Positions 16,796 through 27,758 of a stretch of DNA of 35,284 bases are shown piece after piece. The stretch lies in contig NZ_WLCM01000037.1 of the NCBI RefSeq assembly GCF_013317235.1, forward strand, positions 1 to 35,284, in the 5' to 3' direction. The position numbers were made by a program, and so were the translations under genes. The stretch is from Leisingera sp. ANG59. GTDB lineage: Bacteria > Pseudomonadota > Alphaproteobacteria > Rhodobacterales > Rhodobacteraceae. The notes below the pieces were generated by a model. The model worked only from the letters and a program-made list of their open reading frames with translations. It had not been told where the DNA came from and made no database searches. Every line of letters begins with the position of its first letter. Position 1 is the stretch's first letter.

Positions 16796-16799
<4 letters not shown>
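16320..16799 (-). CDS. DUF2948 family protein
   Basis: 159 residues from [20 protein letters not shown] (a second ATG three bases later is equally possible). Key stretches are [35 protein letters not shown] and [19 protein letters not shown] recognise this as the DUF2948 family, commonly found just after murA in alphaproteobacteria. Its function is not known. It overlaps the end of murA by 4 bases, indicating coupled translation. Confidence 0.85.
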
Positions 16800-18064
<1,265 letters not shown>

Positions 18065-18070
18065 CTCAGA

Positions 18071-18226
18071 TTATTCTCCGCTCTTGCCCGTATCCTGGTC
18101 CTGCTTGTCCGCCCGCGCCTTGGCCTGTGCCTTGCGCCGGGCCATGTTCGCCTTGAGCGCCGCCTTCAGTCGGTCTTCGCGCGATGCTGCGGAACCGTCG
18201 TTTTTAGGTGATTTCTTCTCTGCCAT
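18071..18226 (-). CDS. Small lysine/alanine-rich hypothetical protein
   Basis: 51 residues from the ATG at 18226 (MAEKKSPKNDGSAASREDRL), a highly basic helix (KAALKANMARRKAQAKARAD) and a polar tail. Similar short proteins sit upstream of murA in related genomes. I know no function. It ends 6 bases before the murA start, so it is likely transcribed with it. A longer frame to 18307 would overlap the promoter region and is less likely. Confidence 0.65.
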   Translation of the reverse strand: MAEKKSPKNDGSAASREDRLKAALKANMARRKAQAKARADKQDQDTGKSGE

Positions 18227-18311
18227 AAGACTTCTGTAACTTAGTGCGAAAAAACCGTCCAGAATGCTCTTGCACCCCCCTGCGTTTATGCCTAAAAGCC
18301 CCCTCACCGGC

Positions 18312-18386
<75 letters not shown>

Positions 18387-18972
18387 TTAATCCCTGAAAT
18401 TGCTGAATGATTTCGCCCTTGGCGGCATCGCGCATGGTTCCGGTTCCGGGCTGTTTTTCTGCGTTTTGCAGCCCCGGCCGGGGGAGTTGAGCGGCAAGCC
18501 CGGAATACCGGAACAGCCTGCGGCCCGCGAATCGGTTGTATGCCCGCAAGGCGCGTTGCTTTGTGGGGGGGCTGAGGGGCCGGCGCCCAAAAACGCCCTG
18601 CAACGGCCCAAGGAAAACAGGTATAAATCGCGATGCAGATGGAAGCTGCGGGGCAGGCCGCCTGCCGGCGCATTGCAGCTTTCCGAATCGGCAGCTTGAC
18701 GATCCTGCACGGCTTGCGGTGCGTCAGTTTCACTTTTTGAATATTTATCATTTTCAAACCAGCAGCCTGCGAAATGATTCAGATCAAGGTGGCGGCTGCA
18801 GCACTTTCCCATGGTGGCGCTGGCAGAGCTGAGGCCGGCCAGGCGAAAAGGTGGATCTGACATCAGTGTTAGCACCCACTCCTTGCCGCCGGTCAGCCTG
18901 CCGCCGGTTGCACAGCAGGCGCGGTCAGGCCGCAAACCTATTGTGTGAAAATAACAGCCAAGGAGGACTCAT
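18387..18972. other. 586-base gap between tRNA-Thr and napE, holding the nap promoter region
   Basis: No convincing gene is present. The right half is AT-richer (near 18728-18765) and contains an FNR-type box at 18774-18787. A very strong ribosome-binding site, AAGGAGG, lies 8 bases before the napE start. The left half shows nothing I can name. Confidence 0.55.
18774..18787. promoter_or_regulatory. FNR/FnrL-type box upstream of nap
   Basis: ATGAT-TCAG-ATCAA matches the FNR consensus TTGAT-N4-ATCAA at 9 of 10 fixed positions. It lies about 186 bases upstream of the napE start. The nap operon is a plausible target for oxygen control. The promoter itself was not located. Confidence 0.6.
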
Positions 18973-19122
18973 ATGTCCGAACAGCCAACCAAAGCCGAAG
19001 AGAGGAACACCTTTCTGTTCCTTGCAGTGGTCCTGGCGCCGGTTCTGGCAGTGGGAATCGTCGGCGGATACGGCCTGATCATCTGGATCTCGCAGATCTT
19101 CCTGGGACCGCCTACAGGTTAA
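18973..19122 (+). CDS. napE: Periplasmic nitrate reductase small membrane protein NapE
   Basis: 49 residues (MSEQPTKAEERNTFLFLAVV ... QIFLGPPTG). A short cytoplasmic head precedes one membrane helix at ~14-43. It starts after a near-perfect AAGGAGG. NapE is a small inner-membrane protein found in nap operons of Paracoccus, Rhodobacter and others; its exact role is not settled. It is the first gene of napEFDABC. Confidence 0.9.
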   Translation: MSEQPTKAEERNTFLFLAVVLAPVLAVGIVGGYGLIIWISQIFLGPPTG

Positions 19123-19134
19123 GGGCCCAGGCAC

Positions 19135-19650
19135 ATGCCAGCATATGCCAGCACAGCCCCCTCGCGGCGCGCCTTCCTGACCGGAAGAGTAGCCCGCCCG
19201 GATCCGGAATTCCGCCCGCCCTGGACCGTTGAGGCCCGGGTGCAGGCGTATTGCAGCCGTTGCAATGCCTGCGTGGACAGCTGTCCTGAGAACATCATCG
19301 AGTTTGACAGCCGTAACCGCCCGCGGATCAATTTCCGCGGCGGCGAATGCACCTTCTGCGCCGCCTGCGCCGAAGCCTGCCCGGAACCGGTGTTCGATCT
19401 GGAGCAGCCGGCGCCCTGGCCGGTCTCGGTTGAGATCACCGGCAGCTGCTTGAACACCGCCGGAATCGCCTGCCAGCTGTGCACCGACATCTGCGACCCG
19501 CGCGCCCTGCGGATGGACCTGTCGGTCCGACCGGTCGGCGCCATCCAGGTGGACGCCGGCGCCTGCACCGGCTGCGGCGCCTGCCTGTCCGCCTGCCCGA
19601 ACAACGCCATCGCAATCCGCGACCCCCGCCAGCAAAGGATCCCTGCGTGA
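19135..19650 (+). CDS. napF: Ferredoxin-type maturation protein NapF
   Basis: 171 residues. Three clear 4Fe-4S sites: C40-x2-C43-x2-C46-x3-C50, C72-x2-C75-x2-C78-x3-C82 and C144-x2-C147-x2-C150-x3-C154. A fourth, looser Cys group (C105, C113, C116, C120) lies between them. The N-terminal SRRAFLTGR resembles a twin-arginine motif but lacks a hydrophobic stretch after it, as in cytoplasmic NapF. NapF is thought to help assemble or load the Fe-S centre of NapA before export. Its stop overlaps the napD GTG start. Confidence 0.93.
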   Translation: MPAYASTAPSRRAFLTGRVARPDPEFRPPWTVEARVQAYCSRCNACVDSCPENIIEFDSRNRPRINFRGGECTFCAACAEACPEPVFDLEQPAPWPVSVEITGSCLNTAGIACQLCTDICDPRALRMDLSVRPVGAIQVDAGACTGCGACLSACPNNAIAIRDPRQQRIPA

Positions 19651-19925
19651 TAGAAGAAATCCATATCTCCAGCCTGCTGGTGCGCTGCAACCCGGCGCAG
19701 ATGGAGGCCGTTCTGGCCAGCATCCAATCCATGCCCCGCGCCGAGATTTCGCAAACCGACCCCTCGGGCAAAATTGTTGTCCTGTTCGAAGCGGACAGCG
19801 ACCGGGCCATCGGCGACGCCCTGGCCAAAATTCAGCTTCTCGACGGTGTCGCCAGCGCGGCGCTTGTCTTCCATCAAACCTGCGATGCGCAGGACCTCGC
19901 CATTGAAGAAGGAGTCCCCCAATGA
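19647..19925 (+). CDS. napD: NapA signal-peptide chaperone NapD
   Basis: 92 residues from a GTG at 19647 (GTGA overlap with the napF stop). It starts [20 protein letters not shown] and has [13 protein letters not shown] and [14 protein letters not shown], the βαββαβ fold of NapD. NapD binds the twin-arginine signal of NapA and holds back export until the cofactor is inserted. The end overlaps the napA start by 4 bases. Confidence 0.93.
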   Translation: MIEEIHISSLLVRCNPAQMEAVLASIQSMPRAEISQTDPSGKIVVLFEADSDRAIGDALAKIQLLDGVASAALVFHQTCDAQDLAIEEGVPQ

Positions 19926-22420
19926 CCGGACTTACCCGCCGTGACGCCATCAAGGCGCAGGCAGCTGCAGCCGCGGCCCTTGCCGCCGGCCTGCCGATCC
20001 CCGCGGCCGCGCAGAACCTTGTCACAGACGCAAATGTGACCGAACTGAAATGGTCCAAGGCGGCCTGCCGATTCTGCGGCACCGGCTGCTCGATCATGGT
20101 CGCCACCAAGGCTGGCCGCGTGGTCGCCACCCACGGCGACACCCAGGCCGAGGTCAACCGCGGCCTGAACTGCGTCAAGGGCTACTTCCTGTCGAAGATC
20201 ATGTATGGCGCCGACCGCCTGACCACGCCGCTGCTTCGCAAGACCAACGGCGAATATGACAAGAACGGCGAATTCACCCCGGTCAGCTGGGATGAGGCCT
20301 TCGACATCATGGCCGAGAAGTGGAAGAAAACCCTGGCCGAGAAAGGCCCCGAAGGCATCGGCATGTTCGGCTCCGGCCAGTGGACCGTCTGGGAAGGCTA
20401 CGCCGCCTCCAAGCTGATGAAGGCGGGCTTCCGCTCCAACAACATCGACCCGAACGCTCGCCACTGCATGGCCTCCGCGGTGGGCGGCTTTATGCGCACC
20501 TTTGGCATCGACGAGCCGATGGGCTGCTATGACGACTTCGAGAACGCCGACGCCTTCGTGCTGTGGGGCTCGAACATGGCAGAGATGCACCCGATCCTGT
20601 GGACCCGCATCTCCGACCGCCGCTTCAGCCACCCGCATGTCAAGGTGGCAGTGCTGTCGACCTTCACTCACCGCAGCTTCGATCTGGCCGACATCCCGGC
20701 GGTGTTCACCCCGCACACCGACCTGGTGATGCTGAACTACATCGCCAACTACATCATCCAGAACGGCGCGGTGAACGAGGATTTCGTGTCCAAGCACGTC
20801 AACTTCAAGCGCGGTAACCAGGACATCGGCTATGGCCTGCGTCCGGAGCATCCGCTGGAGCAGATGGCCGAGAACGCGGATAAGGCCGGCGGCGCCTCGG
20901 ATATGACGTTTGAGGAATTTGCCGAGTTCGTTTCCGAATACACGCTTGAAAAAGCATCGGAAATGTCCGGTGTTCCGGCAGAGACGCTGGAGAAGATCGC
21001 CAAGCTTTACGCCGATCCGGATACCAAGGTGATGTCGCTTTGGACCATGGGCGTGAACCAGCACACCCGCGGTGTCTGGGTCAACAACATGATCTACAAC
21101 ATCCACCTGCTGACCGGAAAAATCTCCACCCCCGGCAACTCGCCGTTCTCACTGACCGGCCAGCCCTCGGCCTGCGGCACCGCCCGCGAAGTTGGCACCT
21201 TTGCCCACCGTCTGCCTGCCGACATGGTGGTCAAGAACCCGGAACACCGCGCCTATGCCGAAAAGATCTGGAAGCTGCCCGAAGGCACCGTGCCCGGCTG
21301 GGTCGGCGCCCACGCCGTGAAGCAGAACCGCGACCTGAAGGACGGCAAGATCAACTGCTACTGGGTGCAGGTGAACAACAACATGCAGGCCGCCCCCAAC
21401 ATGATGGAGGAAGGGCTGCCGGGCTACCGCAACCCCGACAACTTCATCGTGGTGTCGGACGCCTACCCGACGGTGACGGCAGAAGCCGCCGACCTGATCC
21501 TGCCCGCCGCCATGTGGGTGGAAAAGGAAGGCGCCTACGGCAACGCCGAGCGCCGCACCCAGTTCTGGTACCAGCTGGTCAACGCGCCGGGTGAATCCAA
21601 ATCCGACCTGTGGCAGCTGGCGGAATTCTCCAAGCGCTTCACCACTGACGAGGTTTGGCCGGCGGAGATCCTGGACGCCAATCCGGACTACAAGGGTAAG
21701 ACCCTGTTCGAGGTGCTGTTCGCCAACGGCAAGGTCGACCAGTACGAGCTGACAGAGAGGGCCCGTGAATACGGCAACCACGAATCCGAGGACTTCGGCT
21801 TCTACATCCAGAAGGGCCTGTTCGAGGAATACGCCGAATTCGGCCGCGGCAAGGCGCACGACCTGGCGCCGTTCGACACCTACCACGAGGTGCGCGGCCT
21901 GCGCTGGCCCGTGGTGGACGGCAAGGAAACCCAGTGGCGCTTCAAGGAAGGTTCCGACCCCTATGTGACCCCGGGGACCGATTTCGAATTCTACGGCAAG
22001 CCCGACGGCAAGGCGGTGATCTTTGCGCTGCCCTATGAGCCGCCGGCGGAAAGCCCGGATGCCGAATACCCGATGTGGCTGGCCACCGGCCGCGTGCTGG
22101 AGCACTGGCACTCCGGCTCGATGACCCAGCGGGTGCCCGAACTGTACCAGGCGGTGCCTGACGCGCTCTGCTACATGCACCCCGACGATGCCAAGGCGCA
22201 GGGCTTCCGGCGCGGCACCGAGGTGCGGGTGATCTCGCGGCGCGGCGAAATCCGCACCCGGGTTGAGACCCGCGGCCGCAACAAGCCGCCCAAAGGCCTG
22301 GTCTTTGTGCCCTGGTTCGATGCGCGCCGGCTGATCAACAAGGTCACGCTGGATGCCACCGATCCGATCTCGAAACAGACGGACTTCAAGAAATGCGCAG
22401 TCCGTATCGAAGCAGTGTGA
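19922..22420 (+). CDS. napA: Periplasmic nitrate reductase catalytic subunit NapA
   Basis: 832 residues. Tat signal with TRRDAIK at 5-11 and an alanine-rich stretch ending AAAQ near 31. 4Fe-4S site C49-x2-C52-x3-C56 ... C84. The molybdenum ligand is C182 in NARHCMAS. The bis-MGD-binding domains run to the C-terminus, including [17 protein letters not shown]. It reduces nitrate to nitrite in the periplasm with electrons from NapB. Full family length, no defects seen. Confidence 0.98.
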   Translation: MTGLTRRDAIKAQAAAAAALAAGLPIPAAAQNLVTDANVTELKWSKAACRFCGTGCSIMVATKAGRVVATHGDTQAEVNRGLNCVKGYFLSKIMYGADRLTTPLLRKTNGEYDKNGEFTPVSWDEAFDIMAEKWKKTLAEKGPEGIGMFGSGQWTVWEGYAASKLMKAGFRSNNIDPNARHCMASAVGGFMRTFGIDEPMGCYDDFENADAFVLWGSNMAEMHPILWTRISDRRFSHPHVKVAVLSTFTHRSFDLADIPAVFTPHTDLVMLNYIANYIIQNGAVNEDFVSKHVNFKRGNQDIGYGLRPEHPLEQMAENADKAGGASDMTFEEFAEFVSEYTLEKASEMSGVPAETLEKIAKLYADPDTKVMSLWTMGVNQHTRGVWVNNMIYNIHLLTGKISTPGNSPFSLTGQPSACGTAREVGTFAHRLPADMVVKNPEHRAYAEKIWKLPEGTVPGWVGAHAVKQNRDLKDGKINCYWVQVNNNMQAAPNMMEEGLPGYRNPDNFIVVSDAYPTVTAEAADLILPAAMWVEKEGAYGNAERRTQFWYQLVNAPGESKSDLWQLAEFSKRFTTDEVWPAEILDANPDYKGKTLFEVLFANGKVDQYELTERAREYGNHESEDFGFYIQKGLFEEYAEFGRGKAHDLAPFDTYHEVRGLRWPVVDGKETQWRFKEGSDPYVTPGTDFEFYGKPDGKAVIFALPYEPPAESPDAEYPMWLATGRVLEHWHSGSMTQRVPELYQAVPDALCYMHPDDAKAQGFRRGTEVRVISRRGEIRTRVETRGRNKPPKGLVFVPWFDARRLINKVTLDATDPISKQTDFKKCAVRIEAV

Positions 22421-22428
22421 GGCCCGTC

Positions 22429-22899
22429 ATGAAACATCTCCGTCTCGCCATCCTGGCCGCACCGATCCTGCTGGCCTCGGCAGCTTTCGCCCAGAACCAG
22501 GTCGCCACGCTACGCAACACCGCGCCGCTGGGCGAGCAGGGTGAAGCCACCCAGATCCCCGGCATCGTCAACACCGACATCCGCCAGGTGCGCAACTACC
22601 CGGATCAGCCGCCGCTGATCCCGCACAAGACCGACAATTACCAGGTCGATCTGAACTCCAACAAATGCCTGACCTGCCACAGCCGCACTGCGGTGGAGGT
22701 CAGCCAGGCGCCGATGATCTCGGTCACTCACTTCATGAACCGCGAGGGCCAGACCCTCGGCGCGGTCAGCCCGCGGCGCTATTTCTGCAACCAGTGCCAC
22801 GTGGTGCAGACCAACGCCCGGCCGCTGGTCGAGAATGAGTTCGTCGATGTGGACAAGGTGATCGACTATGTGAAGACACAGCAGGGCGGGGCGGACTGA
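22429..22899 (+). CDS. napB: Periplasmic nitrate reductase di-haem cytochrome NapB
   Basis: Start at 22429 ([20 protein letters not shown]), giving 156 residues. A frame from 22393 exists but would overlap napA and bury the signal peptide. The Sec signal is cleaved after AFA, about residue 21. Two haem c sites are CLTCH (80-84) and CNQCH (120-124). It passes electrons from NapC to NapA in the periplasm. The stop TGA overlaps the napC ATG by one base. Confidence 0.96.
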   Translation: MKHLRLAILAAPILLASAAFAQNQVATLRNTAPLGEQGEATQIPGIVNTDIRQVRNYPDQPPLIPHKTDNYQVDLNSNKCLTCHSRTAVEVSQAPMISVTHFMNREGQTLGAVSPRRYFCNQCHVVQTNARPLVENEFVDVDKVIDYVKTQQGGAD

Positions 22900-23567
22900 T
22901 GTTTGGTTTCCTGAAACGGCTCTGGTGGATCATCAGGCGGCCCAGTGCCTATTTCTCGCTCGGCTTCCTGACCATGGGCGGCTTTGTGATGGGGATCATC
23001 TTCTGGGGCGGTTTCAACACCGCTCTGGAGGTCACCAATACCGAGGCCTTCTGCACCAGCTGCCACGAAATGCGCGACAACGTGTTCGAGGAGCTGAAGC
23101 CGACGATTCACTATTCCAACCGCTCCGGCGTCCGCGCGTCCTGCCCGGACTGCCACGTGCCGCACAACTGGACCAACAAGATCGCCCGCAAGATGCAGGC
23201 CTCCAAGGAGGTCTGGGGCAAGATCTTCGGCACCATCAACACGCGGGAGAAGTTTCTGGAGCACCGGCTGGAACTGGCGCAGCACGAATGGGCACGGCTT
23301 GAGGCCAACGACAGCCTGGAATGCCGCAATTGCCACTCCGACGAGTCGATGGATATAACCCGCCAGTCCAAGCGGGCCGCGGATGCGCATGAGCGCTTCC
23401 TGTTCACCGGCGAGAAAACCTGCATCAACTGCCACAAGGGCATCGCCCACCAGCTGCCCGACATGGCCGCGGCCGAAGGCGAAGATCATGCGGGCCTGCT
23501 GGCACCGGCCCACGGCGAGGGCCTGCTGGCCAGCACCCGCAGCTACCTGGGCCTGAGCAGCGACTGA
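22899..23567 (+). CDS. napC: Membrane-anchored tetra-haem quinol dehydrogenase NapC
   Basis: 222 residues. One N-terminal membrane helix (~18-40), then four haem c sites: CTSCH (52-56), CPDCH (82-86), CRNCH (142-146) and CINCH (175-179). This is the NapC/NirT family, which oxidises quinol at the membrane and feeds NapB. It is the last gene of the operon, followed by a terminator at 23591. No napG/napH quinol pathway is present, so NapC is the only visible quinol entry. Confidence 0.97.
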   Translation: MFGFLKRLWWIIRRPSAYFSLGFLTMGGFVMGIIFWGGFNTALEVTNTEAFCTSCHEMRDNVFEELKPTIHYSNRSGVRASCPDCHVPHNWTNKIARKMQASKEVWGKIFGTINTREKFLEHRLELAQHEWARLEANDSLECRNCHSDESMDITRQSKRAADAHERFLFTGEKTCINCHKGIAHQLPDMAAAEGEDHAGLLAPAHGEGLLASTRSYLGLSSD

Positions 23568-23590
23568 CGCTGCCAGCCCCGCAAAACACG

Positions 23591-23624
23591 AAAAGGCCGC
23601 TGTCCAGATGGGCAGCGGCCTTTT
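23591..23624. terminator. Terminator after napC
   Basis: AAAAGGCCGCTG-TCCAGATGGG-CAGCGGCCTTTTC is a 12-bp perfect stem flanked by A and T runs. It can stop nap transcripts and those of the convergent trhO gene. Confidence 0.92.
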
Positions 23625-23676
23625 CAGTGCCTGTTGTTGTGCCAGTGGCGCGGAAGGAAACGGTTCTGACCCAGCC

Positions 23677-24588
23677 TTACAGCGGGATGCTGCCCAGATG
23701 CTCCTCGCCGCGCGCGCGGGCCAGCTTCATCTGCTTCTGACGCTCGCGGAATCGCGCCTTGTCCTCTTCCGAGGTCTGATCGATGCACAGGTGGCAGCTC
23801 ACGCCCTGCTCGAACTCGGGCCGCGCCTTGTCCTCTGGCAGGATCGGGCGGCGGCAGCCGTGGCACAGCTCATGCGGGCCTTCGACCAGCCCGTGGCCGA
23901 CCGACACCCGGTTGTCGAAGACAAAGCATTCGCCTTCCCAGGCGCTGTCCTCGGCTGGCATTTCCTCCAGATAGCGCAGGATGCCGCCCTTCAGGTGATA
24001 GACATCCTCCACCCCCTGGCCCAGCAGGTAGTTGGTCGACTTCTCACAGCGGATGCCGCCGGTGCAGAACATCGCCACCCGCTTGTTGTGAAAGCGGTCC
24101 TTGTTCGCCTCCCACCAGGCGGGGAAGTCGCGGAAGCTCTCGGTCTTGGGGTCGATTGCGCCCTCAAAGGTGCCGATTGCCACCTCGTAGTCGTTGCGGG
24201 TGTCGATCAGCACCACATCGTCCTGCCGGATCAGGTCGTTCCACTCTTCCGGCTCGACGTAATGCCCGACAGAGGCCTGCGGATCCACATCCGGCTGGCC
24301 CATGGTCACGATCTCTTTCTTCAGCCGCACCTTCATCTTGCCGAACGGCGGCTCGGCAGCGGTTGCCTCTTTCCATTCCAGCCCCGCACAGCCGGGCAGC
24401 GCCTTGATATGCGCCAGCACCGCGTCGATGCCTGCCCGCGGGCCTGCAATGGTGCCATTGATCCCCTCCTGCGCCAGCAGCAAGGAGCCTTTGACATCCT
24501 GCGCCTGGCACAGGTCCAGGAGCGCCGGCCGGATCGCGGCGGGATCGGGGAAGCGGGTGAAGTGATAGAGGGCAGCAATCGTGTACAT
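23677..24588 (-). CDS. trhO: tRNA uridine(34) hydroxylase TrhO (rhodanese family, YceA)
   Basis: 303 residues. An N-terminal acylphosphatase-like part (MYTIAALYHF, LLLAQEGINGTIAG) is followed by a rhodanese domain (~115-215). Its active-site loop is FCTGGIRCEKS with catalytic C175. The C-terminal tail is cysteine-rich (CHGCRRPILP ... SCHLCIDQ), as in TrhO. The enzyme makes 5-hydroxyuridine at the wobble position of some tRNAs by an oxygen-dependent route. The gene is convergent with nap and divergent from pncA. Confidence 0.93.
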   Translation of the reverse strand: MYTIAALYHFTRFPDPAAIRPALLDLCQAQDVKGSLLLAQEGINGTIAGPRAGIDAVLAHIKALPGCAGLEWKEATAAEPPFGKMKVRLKKEIVTMGQPDVDPQASVGHYVEPEEWNDLIRQDDVVLIDTRNDYEVAIGTFEGAIDPKTESFRDFPAWWEANKDRFHNKRVAMFCTGGIRCEKSTNYLLGQGVEDVYHLKGGILRYLEEMPAEDSAWEGECFVFDNRVSVGHGLVEGPHELCHGCRRPILPEDKARPEFEQGVSCHLCIDQTSEEDKARFRERQKQMKLARARGEEHLGSIPL

Positions 24589-24742
24589 GCCCCGCCCTTA
24601 GAACCATGCGCCCGGGTTTTCAAGTCAAAGAACCCGCCCGGCAGCCCCAATAAAACAAGGGCTTTGGATGTATGTTTTGGCCATGCCTGCGCGCTGTCCT
24701 GCAGCAACAGTTCCCATGACCCGCCTATACCGCTAGATATTG

Positions 24743-24750
24743 TGTATACA
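24743..24750. promoter_or_regulatory. Short palindrome in front of pncA
   Basis: TGTATACA is a perfect 8-base palindrome 15 bases before the pncA start, just upstream of the AGGAG site. It could be an operator or part of a promoter. I saw no copy in front of pncB. Support is weak. Confidence 0.25.
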
Positions 24751-24765
24751 GCATAGGAGATGCCG

Positions 24766-25362
24766 ATGACCCATGCCCTGATCGTTGTCGATGTGCAAAA
24801 CGATTTCTGCCCCGGCGGCGCGCTGGCGGTGCCCGGCGGCGATGAGGTGGTCGCCTCCATAAATGCGATGATGGACCAGTTTGATGCGGTGATCCTGACA
24901 CAGGACTGGCACCCGGCGGCGCATTCATCCTTTGCCTCCTCGCACCCGGGTAAGGCGCCGTTTGAAATCACCGACATGCCCTATGGCACCCAGGTTCTGT
25001 GGCCCGACCACTGCGTGCAGGGCACTGAGGGCGCGGCTTTTCACAAGGATCTGCGCACCGATGGCGACCTGATTATCCGCAAAGGCTTCCGGGTGGGGAT
25101 CGACAGCTACTCGGGCTTTTTCGAGAATGACCAGACCACGCCCACCGGGCTGGAAGGATACTTGCGCAGCCGCGGCATCACCCGGCTAACCCTGGCCGGG
25201 CTGGCCACCGATTTCTGCGTCGCCTTCACCGCGCTGGATGCAGCACGGCTTGGCTTTGACGTGACGGTGGAGCTCACCGCATGCCGCGCCATTGATCTGG
25301 AGGGGTCTCTTCAGGCCGCGCTGTCCCAGATGAAAGAGGCGGGGGTTGCTTTGCAATCTTGA
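24766..25362 (+). CDS. pncA: Nicotinamidase
   Basis: The start at 24766 (MTHALIVVDVQNDFCPGGAL) is preferred over 24760 because AGGAG sits 7 bases upstream of it. 198 residues. Catalytic triad D9, K106 (IIRKG) and C151 (LATDFCV). Metal site in DWHPAAH (D47, H49, H53). It converts nicotinamide to nicotinate for NAD salvage. PncB, two genes downstream, uses the product. The kinase gene between them starts 69 bases after the pncA stop. Confidence 0.95.
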   Translation: MTHALIVVDVQNDFCPGGALAVPGGDEVVASINAMMDQFDAVILTQDWHPAAHSSFASSHPGKAPFEITDMPYGTQVLWPDHCVQGTEGAAFHKDLRTDGDLIIRKGFRVGIDSYSGFFENDQTTPTGLEGYLRSRGITRLTLAGLATDFCVAFTALDAARLGFDVTVELTACRAIDLEGSLQAALSQMKEAGVALQS

Positions 25363-25431
25363 GTTGAGGTTTCCAAATGTTAACCAATGAGCCATAACAC
25401 TGTCCGGGAGTCTGGACAGCAAGGCTGACTG

Positions 25432-27696
25432 ATGAAGGTAGGAAACGGGCCGGATCACGGCCCATTGGCCAGCTACGAAAGGAAGTACAGCTCGCTGGAG
25501 CTGATGCTGCGCTATGCCAGGGGGCGGTACAAAACCTTCTGGCCGCGTCAGCTGTTTGTTCTCGGAGCGTGCCTTCTGCTGGGCCTGGCAACCGAAATGA
25601 CAATTGCCGCCTTCGGATTTCTGGCGGCCTTTATCGGGGATGCCGCTGACAGTTACTGCCTGTGGCGGCTGCCGGTTCTGGCGGGCAGCGGGTGTTCCGA
25701 ACGGCGGTTGTGGCAGCTGTCCACCGCATCGGCCGCGGTCTACGGCGCGGGGATGAGCATCTGCGCCACTCTGCCGTACTGGCCCGTGATGGAGGCCGGC
25801 GTGAACATAGACCACCACCTGGATCTTCTGTTCACAATCGCGTTTCTTGCAGGCATCGCAATGAATGCGGCAATCACCTTGCCCTATCACCGCCCGGCCT
25901 CGCTCGTCTGGATGGTGTTTTTCTGCGCCGTGCCGTCTGTCATGCTTGGCATCGACCTGACGGCGGGCGGCGGGTTCACAACCGAATGGCAATTGCAAGC
26001 CGCCGGGGCTGCCACCCTGACCGGCTACATGTTCTGGCTTGCCGGTTACGGGCGCCGCGCATTTGAAAACACCCGCCAGTACAATCTCGCAACGGCCCGG
26101 CAGCAGCAGGAGCTGGAGGCGGCAAATGCCCGTTTGGTGGAACAGCGGAAGGAAGCCAGGCGCCTGGCGCTGATTGCCGAGAATGCCAATGACATCGTCC
26201 GGCTGCTGGACCGGGATGGAAGGACGCTGTGGGCCAATGGAACCTTCAGCCGTGTCACGGGCTTCACCTTGGAGGAAGCCAAGGGCCGCCCGCTGGGCGA
26301 GCTGATATTTCACCCGGACATCGACCCCGCCGCGGCCGAAGCCATCGAAAAGGGGCGCGCGGCCGGCGCATCCTTCCGGGTTGAAATTCTCAACCGGCGC
26401 AAGGATGGAACACCGCTCTGGCTGGAAACCAACCAGGTGCCAGTGCTGAACGCCCAGGGGGAAGTTGAATCTTTCGTTGCAGTGGAGCGTGACGTCACCG
26501 CCGCCAAGGAGCACGCCCAGCAACTTGAACAGGCGCGCATCGCCGCAGAGGATGCCGCCCGCGCCAAATCGGATTTCCTGGCCACCATGAGCCACGAAAT
26601 CCGCACCCCGATGAACGGCGTGATCGGCATGGCGCAGCTGTTGCGCGACAGCGGCCTCAGCGAGGAGCAGGCGCTGTACGCCGATACCATTCTTAGCTCT
26701 GCGGACATGCTGCTGGCCCTGATCAACGATGTGCTCGACTTTTCCAAGATGGAGGCGGAAGAACTCACGCTCAGCCCGGTCGACTTCGACCCCCGCGCCT
26801 GTTTTGAAAACACGATACGCCTGCTGCAGGCCCAGGCCGATGCCAAGAGCCTGGAACTGGCGCTGGAGATCCAGGAAAACCTGCCCGCGCAGCTGCGCGG
26901 TGACGACAGGCGGATCCGTCAGATTCTGATGAACCTGACCGGCAATGCGATCAAGTTCACCAAACAGGGCCGGGTTTCGGTGGCGCTGGGCGGCACCCCG
27001 GCGGCCCGCGGCGGGTATGAGCTGACGTTCTCGGTGACGGATAGCGGCATCGGCATTGCAGAGGACAAACTGGGTCAAGTGTTTGAAAGGTTTTCGCAGG
27101 CGGATGCCGCAATCAGCCGCCGGTTTGGCGGAACGGGGCTGGGGCTGGCCATTTCCCGCCGCCTGGCAGAGGCAATGGGCGGCACCATCGCAGTGTCCTC
27201 GGAATTGGGCTGCGGGTCCTGTTTTGCGGTTCGTCTTCACCTGCAGGATGCGCGGGACGAAGCCGCCGCACTGCCTGAACCCGTGGCACCAAGCACCCCT
27301 GCGGCGCTGGACGGTCTGCGGGTGCTGGTGGCTGAGGACAATGCCGTGAACCGGCTGCTTGTGGAGAAATTCCTGCATGCCACAACTGTAGAACTGGCCT
27401 TTGCGCACAACGGCCGCGAAGCACTGGTGCAATTCGAGAATTTTGCACCGGATATCATCCTGATGGATATGTCGATGCCGGAAATGGACGGGCTCGAGAG
27501 CACCCGTGCAATCCGCGGCTTGGCCCGGCCCCAACCGGTGATCGTGGCGCTGACTGCCAATGCTTTTGACTCCGACCGCAAGGCCTGCCTGGCCGCCGGC
27601 ATGGACGACTTCATGAGCAAGCCGATCAGCAAGCCCAGGCTGCTGGCGCTGCTGGCCCGGCTGGCACCGCAGGCGCAAAGCCGCCGCGCCGGCTGA
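25432..27696 (+). CDS. Membrane-bound PAS hybrid sensor histidine kinase
   Basis: 754 residues. About five or six hydrophobic segments occur within ~38-205, with no recognised sensor motif. A coiled coil (~218-245) follows. The PAS domain is at ~245-360 (IAENANDIVRLLDRDGRTLW). The HisKA phospho-His is H388 (SDFLATMSHEIRTPMNG). The ATPase has N506 in LMNLTGNAIKF, DSGIGI and GGTGLGLAI. A receiver domain (~628-750) has AEDN and phospho-Asp D679 (ILMDMSMPEMDG). No DNA-binding output and no Hpt domain are present, so a separate Hpt or response regulator must act elsewhere. Signal and targets are unknown. It lies between pncA and pncB on the same strand. Confidence 0.9.
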   Translation: MKVGNGPDHGPLASYERKYSSLELMLRYARGRYKTFWPRQLFVLGACLLLGLATEMTIAAFGFLAAFIGDAADSYCLWRLPVLAGSGCSERRLWQLSTASAAVYGAGMSICATLPYWPVMEAGVNIDHHLDLLFTIAFLAGIAMNAAITLPYHRPASLVWMVFFCAVPSVMLGIDLTAGGGFTTEWQLQAAGAATLTGYMFWLAGYGRRAFENTRQYNLATARQQQELEAANARLVEQRKEARRLALIAENANDIVRLLDRDGRTLWANGTFSRVTGFTLEEAKGRPLGELIFHPDIDPAAAEAIEKGRAAGASFRVEILNRRKDGTPLWLETNQVPVLNAQGEVESFVAVERDVTAAKEHAQQLEQARIAAEDAARAKSDFLATMSHEIRTPMNGVIGMAQLLRDSGLSEEQALYADTILSSADMLLALINDVLDFSKMEAEELTLSPVDFDPRACFENTIRLLQAQADAKSLELALEIQENLPAQLRGDDRRIRQILMNLTGNAIKFTKQGRVSVALGGTPAARGGYELTFSVTDSGIGIAEDKLGQVFERFSQADAAISRRFGGTGLGLAISRRLAEAMGGTIAVSSELGCGSCFAVRLHLQDARDEAAALPEPVAPSTPAALDGLRVLVAEDNAVNRLLVEKFLHATTVELAFAHNGREALVQFENFAPDIILMDMSMPEMDGLESTRAIRGLARPQPVIVALTANAFDSDRKACLAAGMDDFMSKPISKPRLLALLARLAPQAQSRRAG

Positions 27697-27758
27697 TCTC
27701 CTTGCCCCGGCTGCCGGGCTGTCCTATCAATCAGTGATCCTTATGCACGAGGCCGCCG

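Noticed and set aside
18738-18752. Second FNR-like site (TTGAATATTTATCA)
   Set aside because: The half-sites are out of register with the TTGAT-N4-ATCAA spacing.
25186-27678. 830-codon open frame antisense to the histidine kinase
   Set aside because: It mirrors a GC-rich real gene with clear kinase motifs, shows no domain of its own, and has no sensible start signal.
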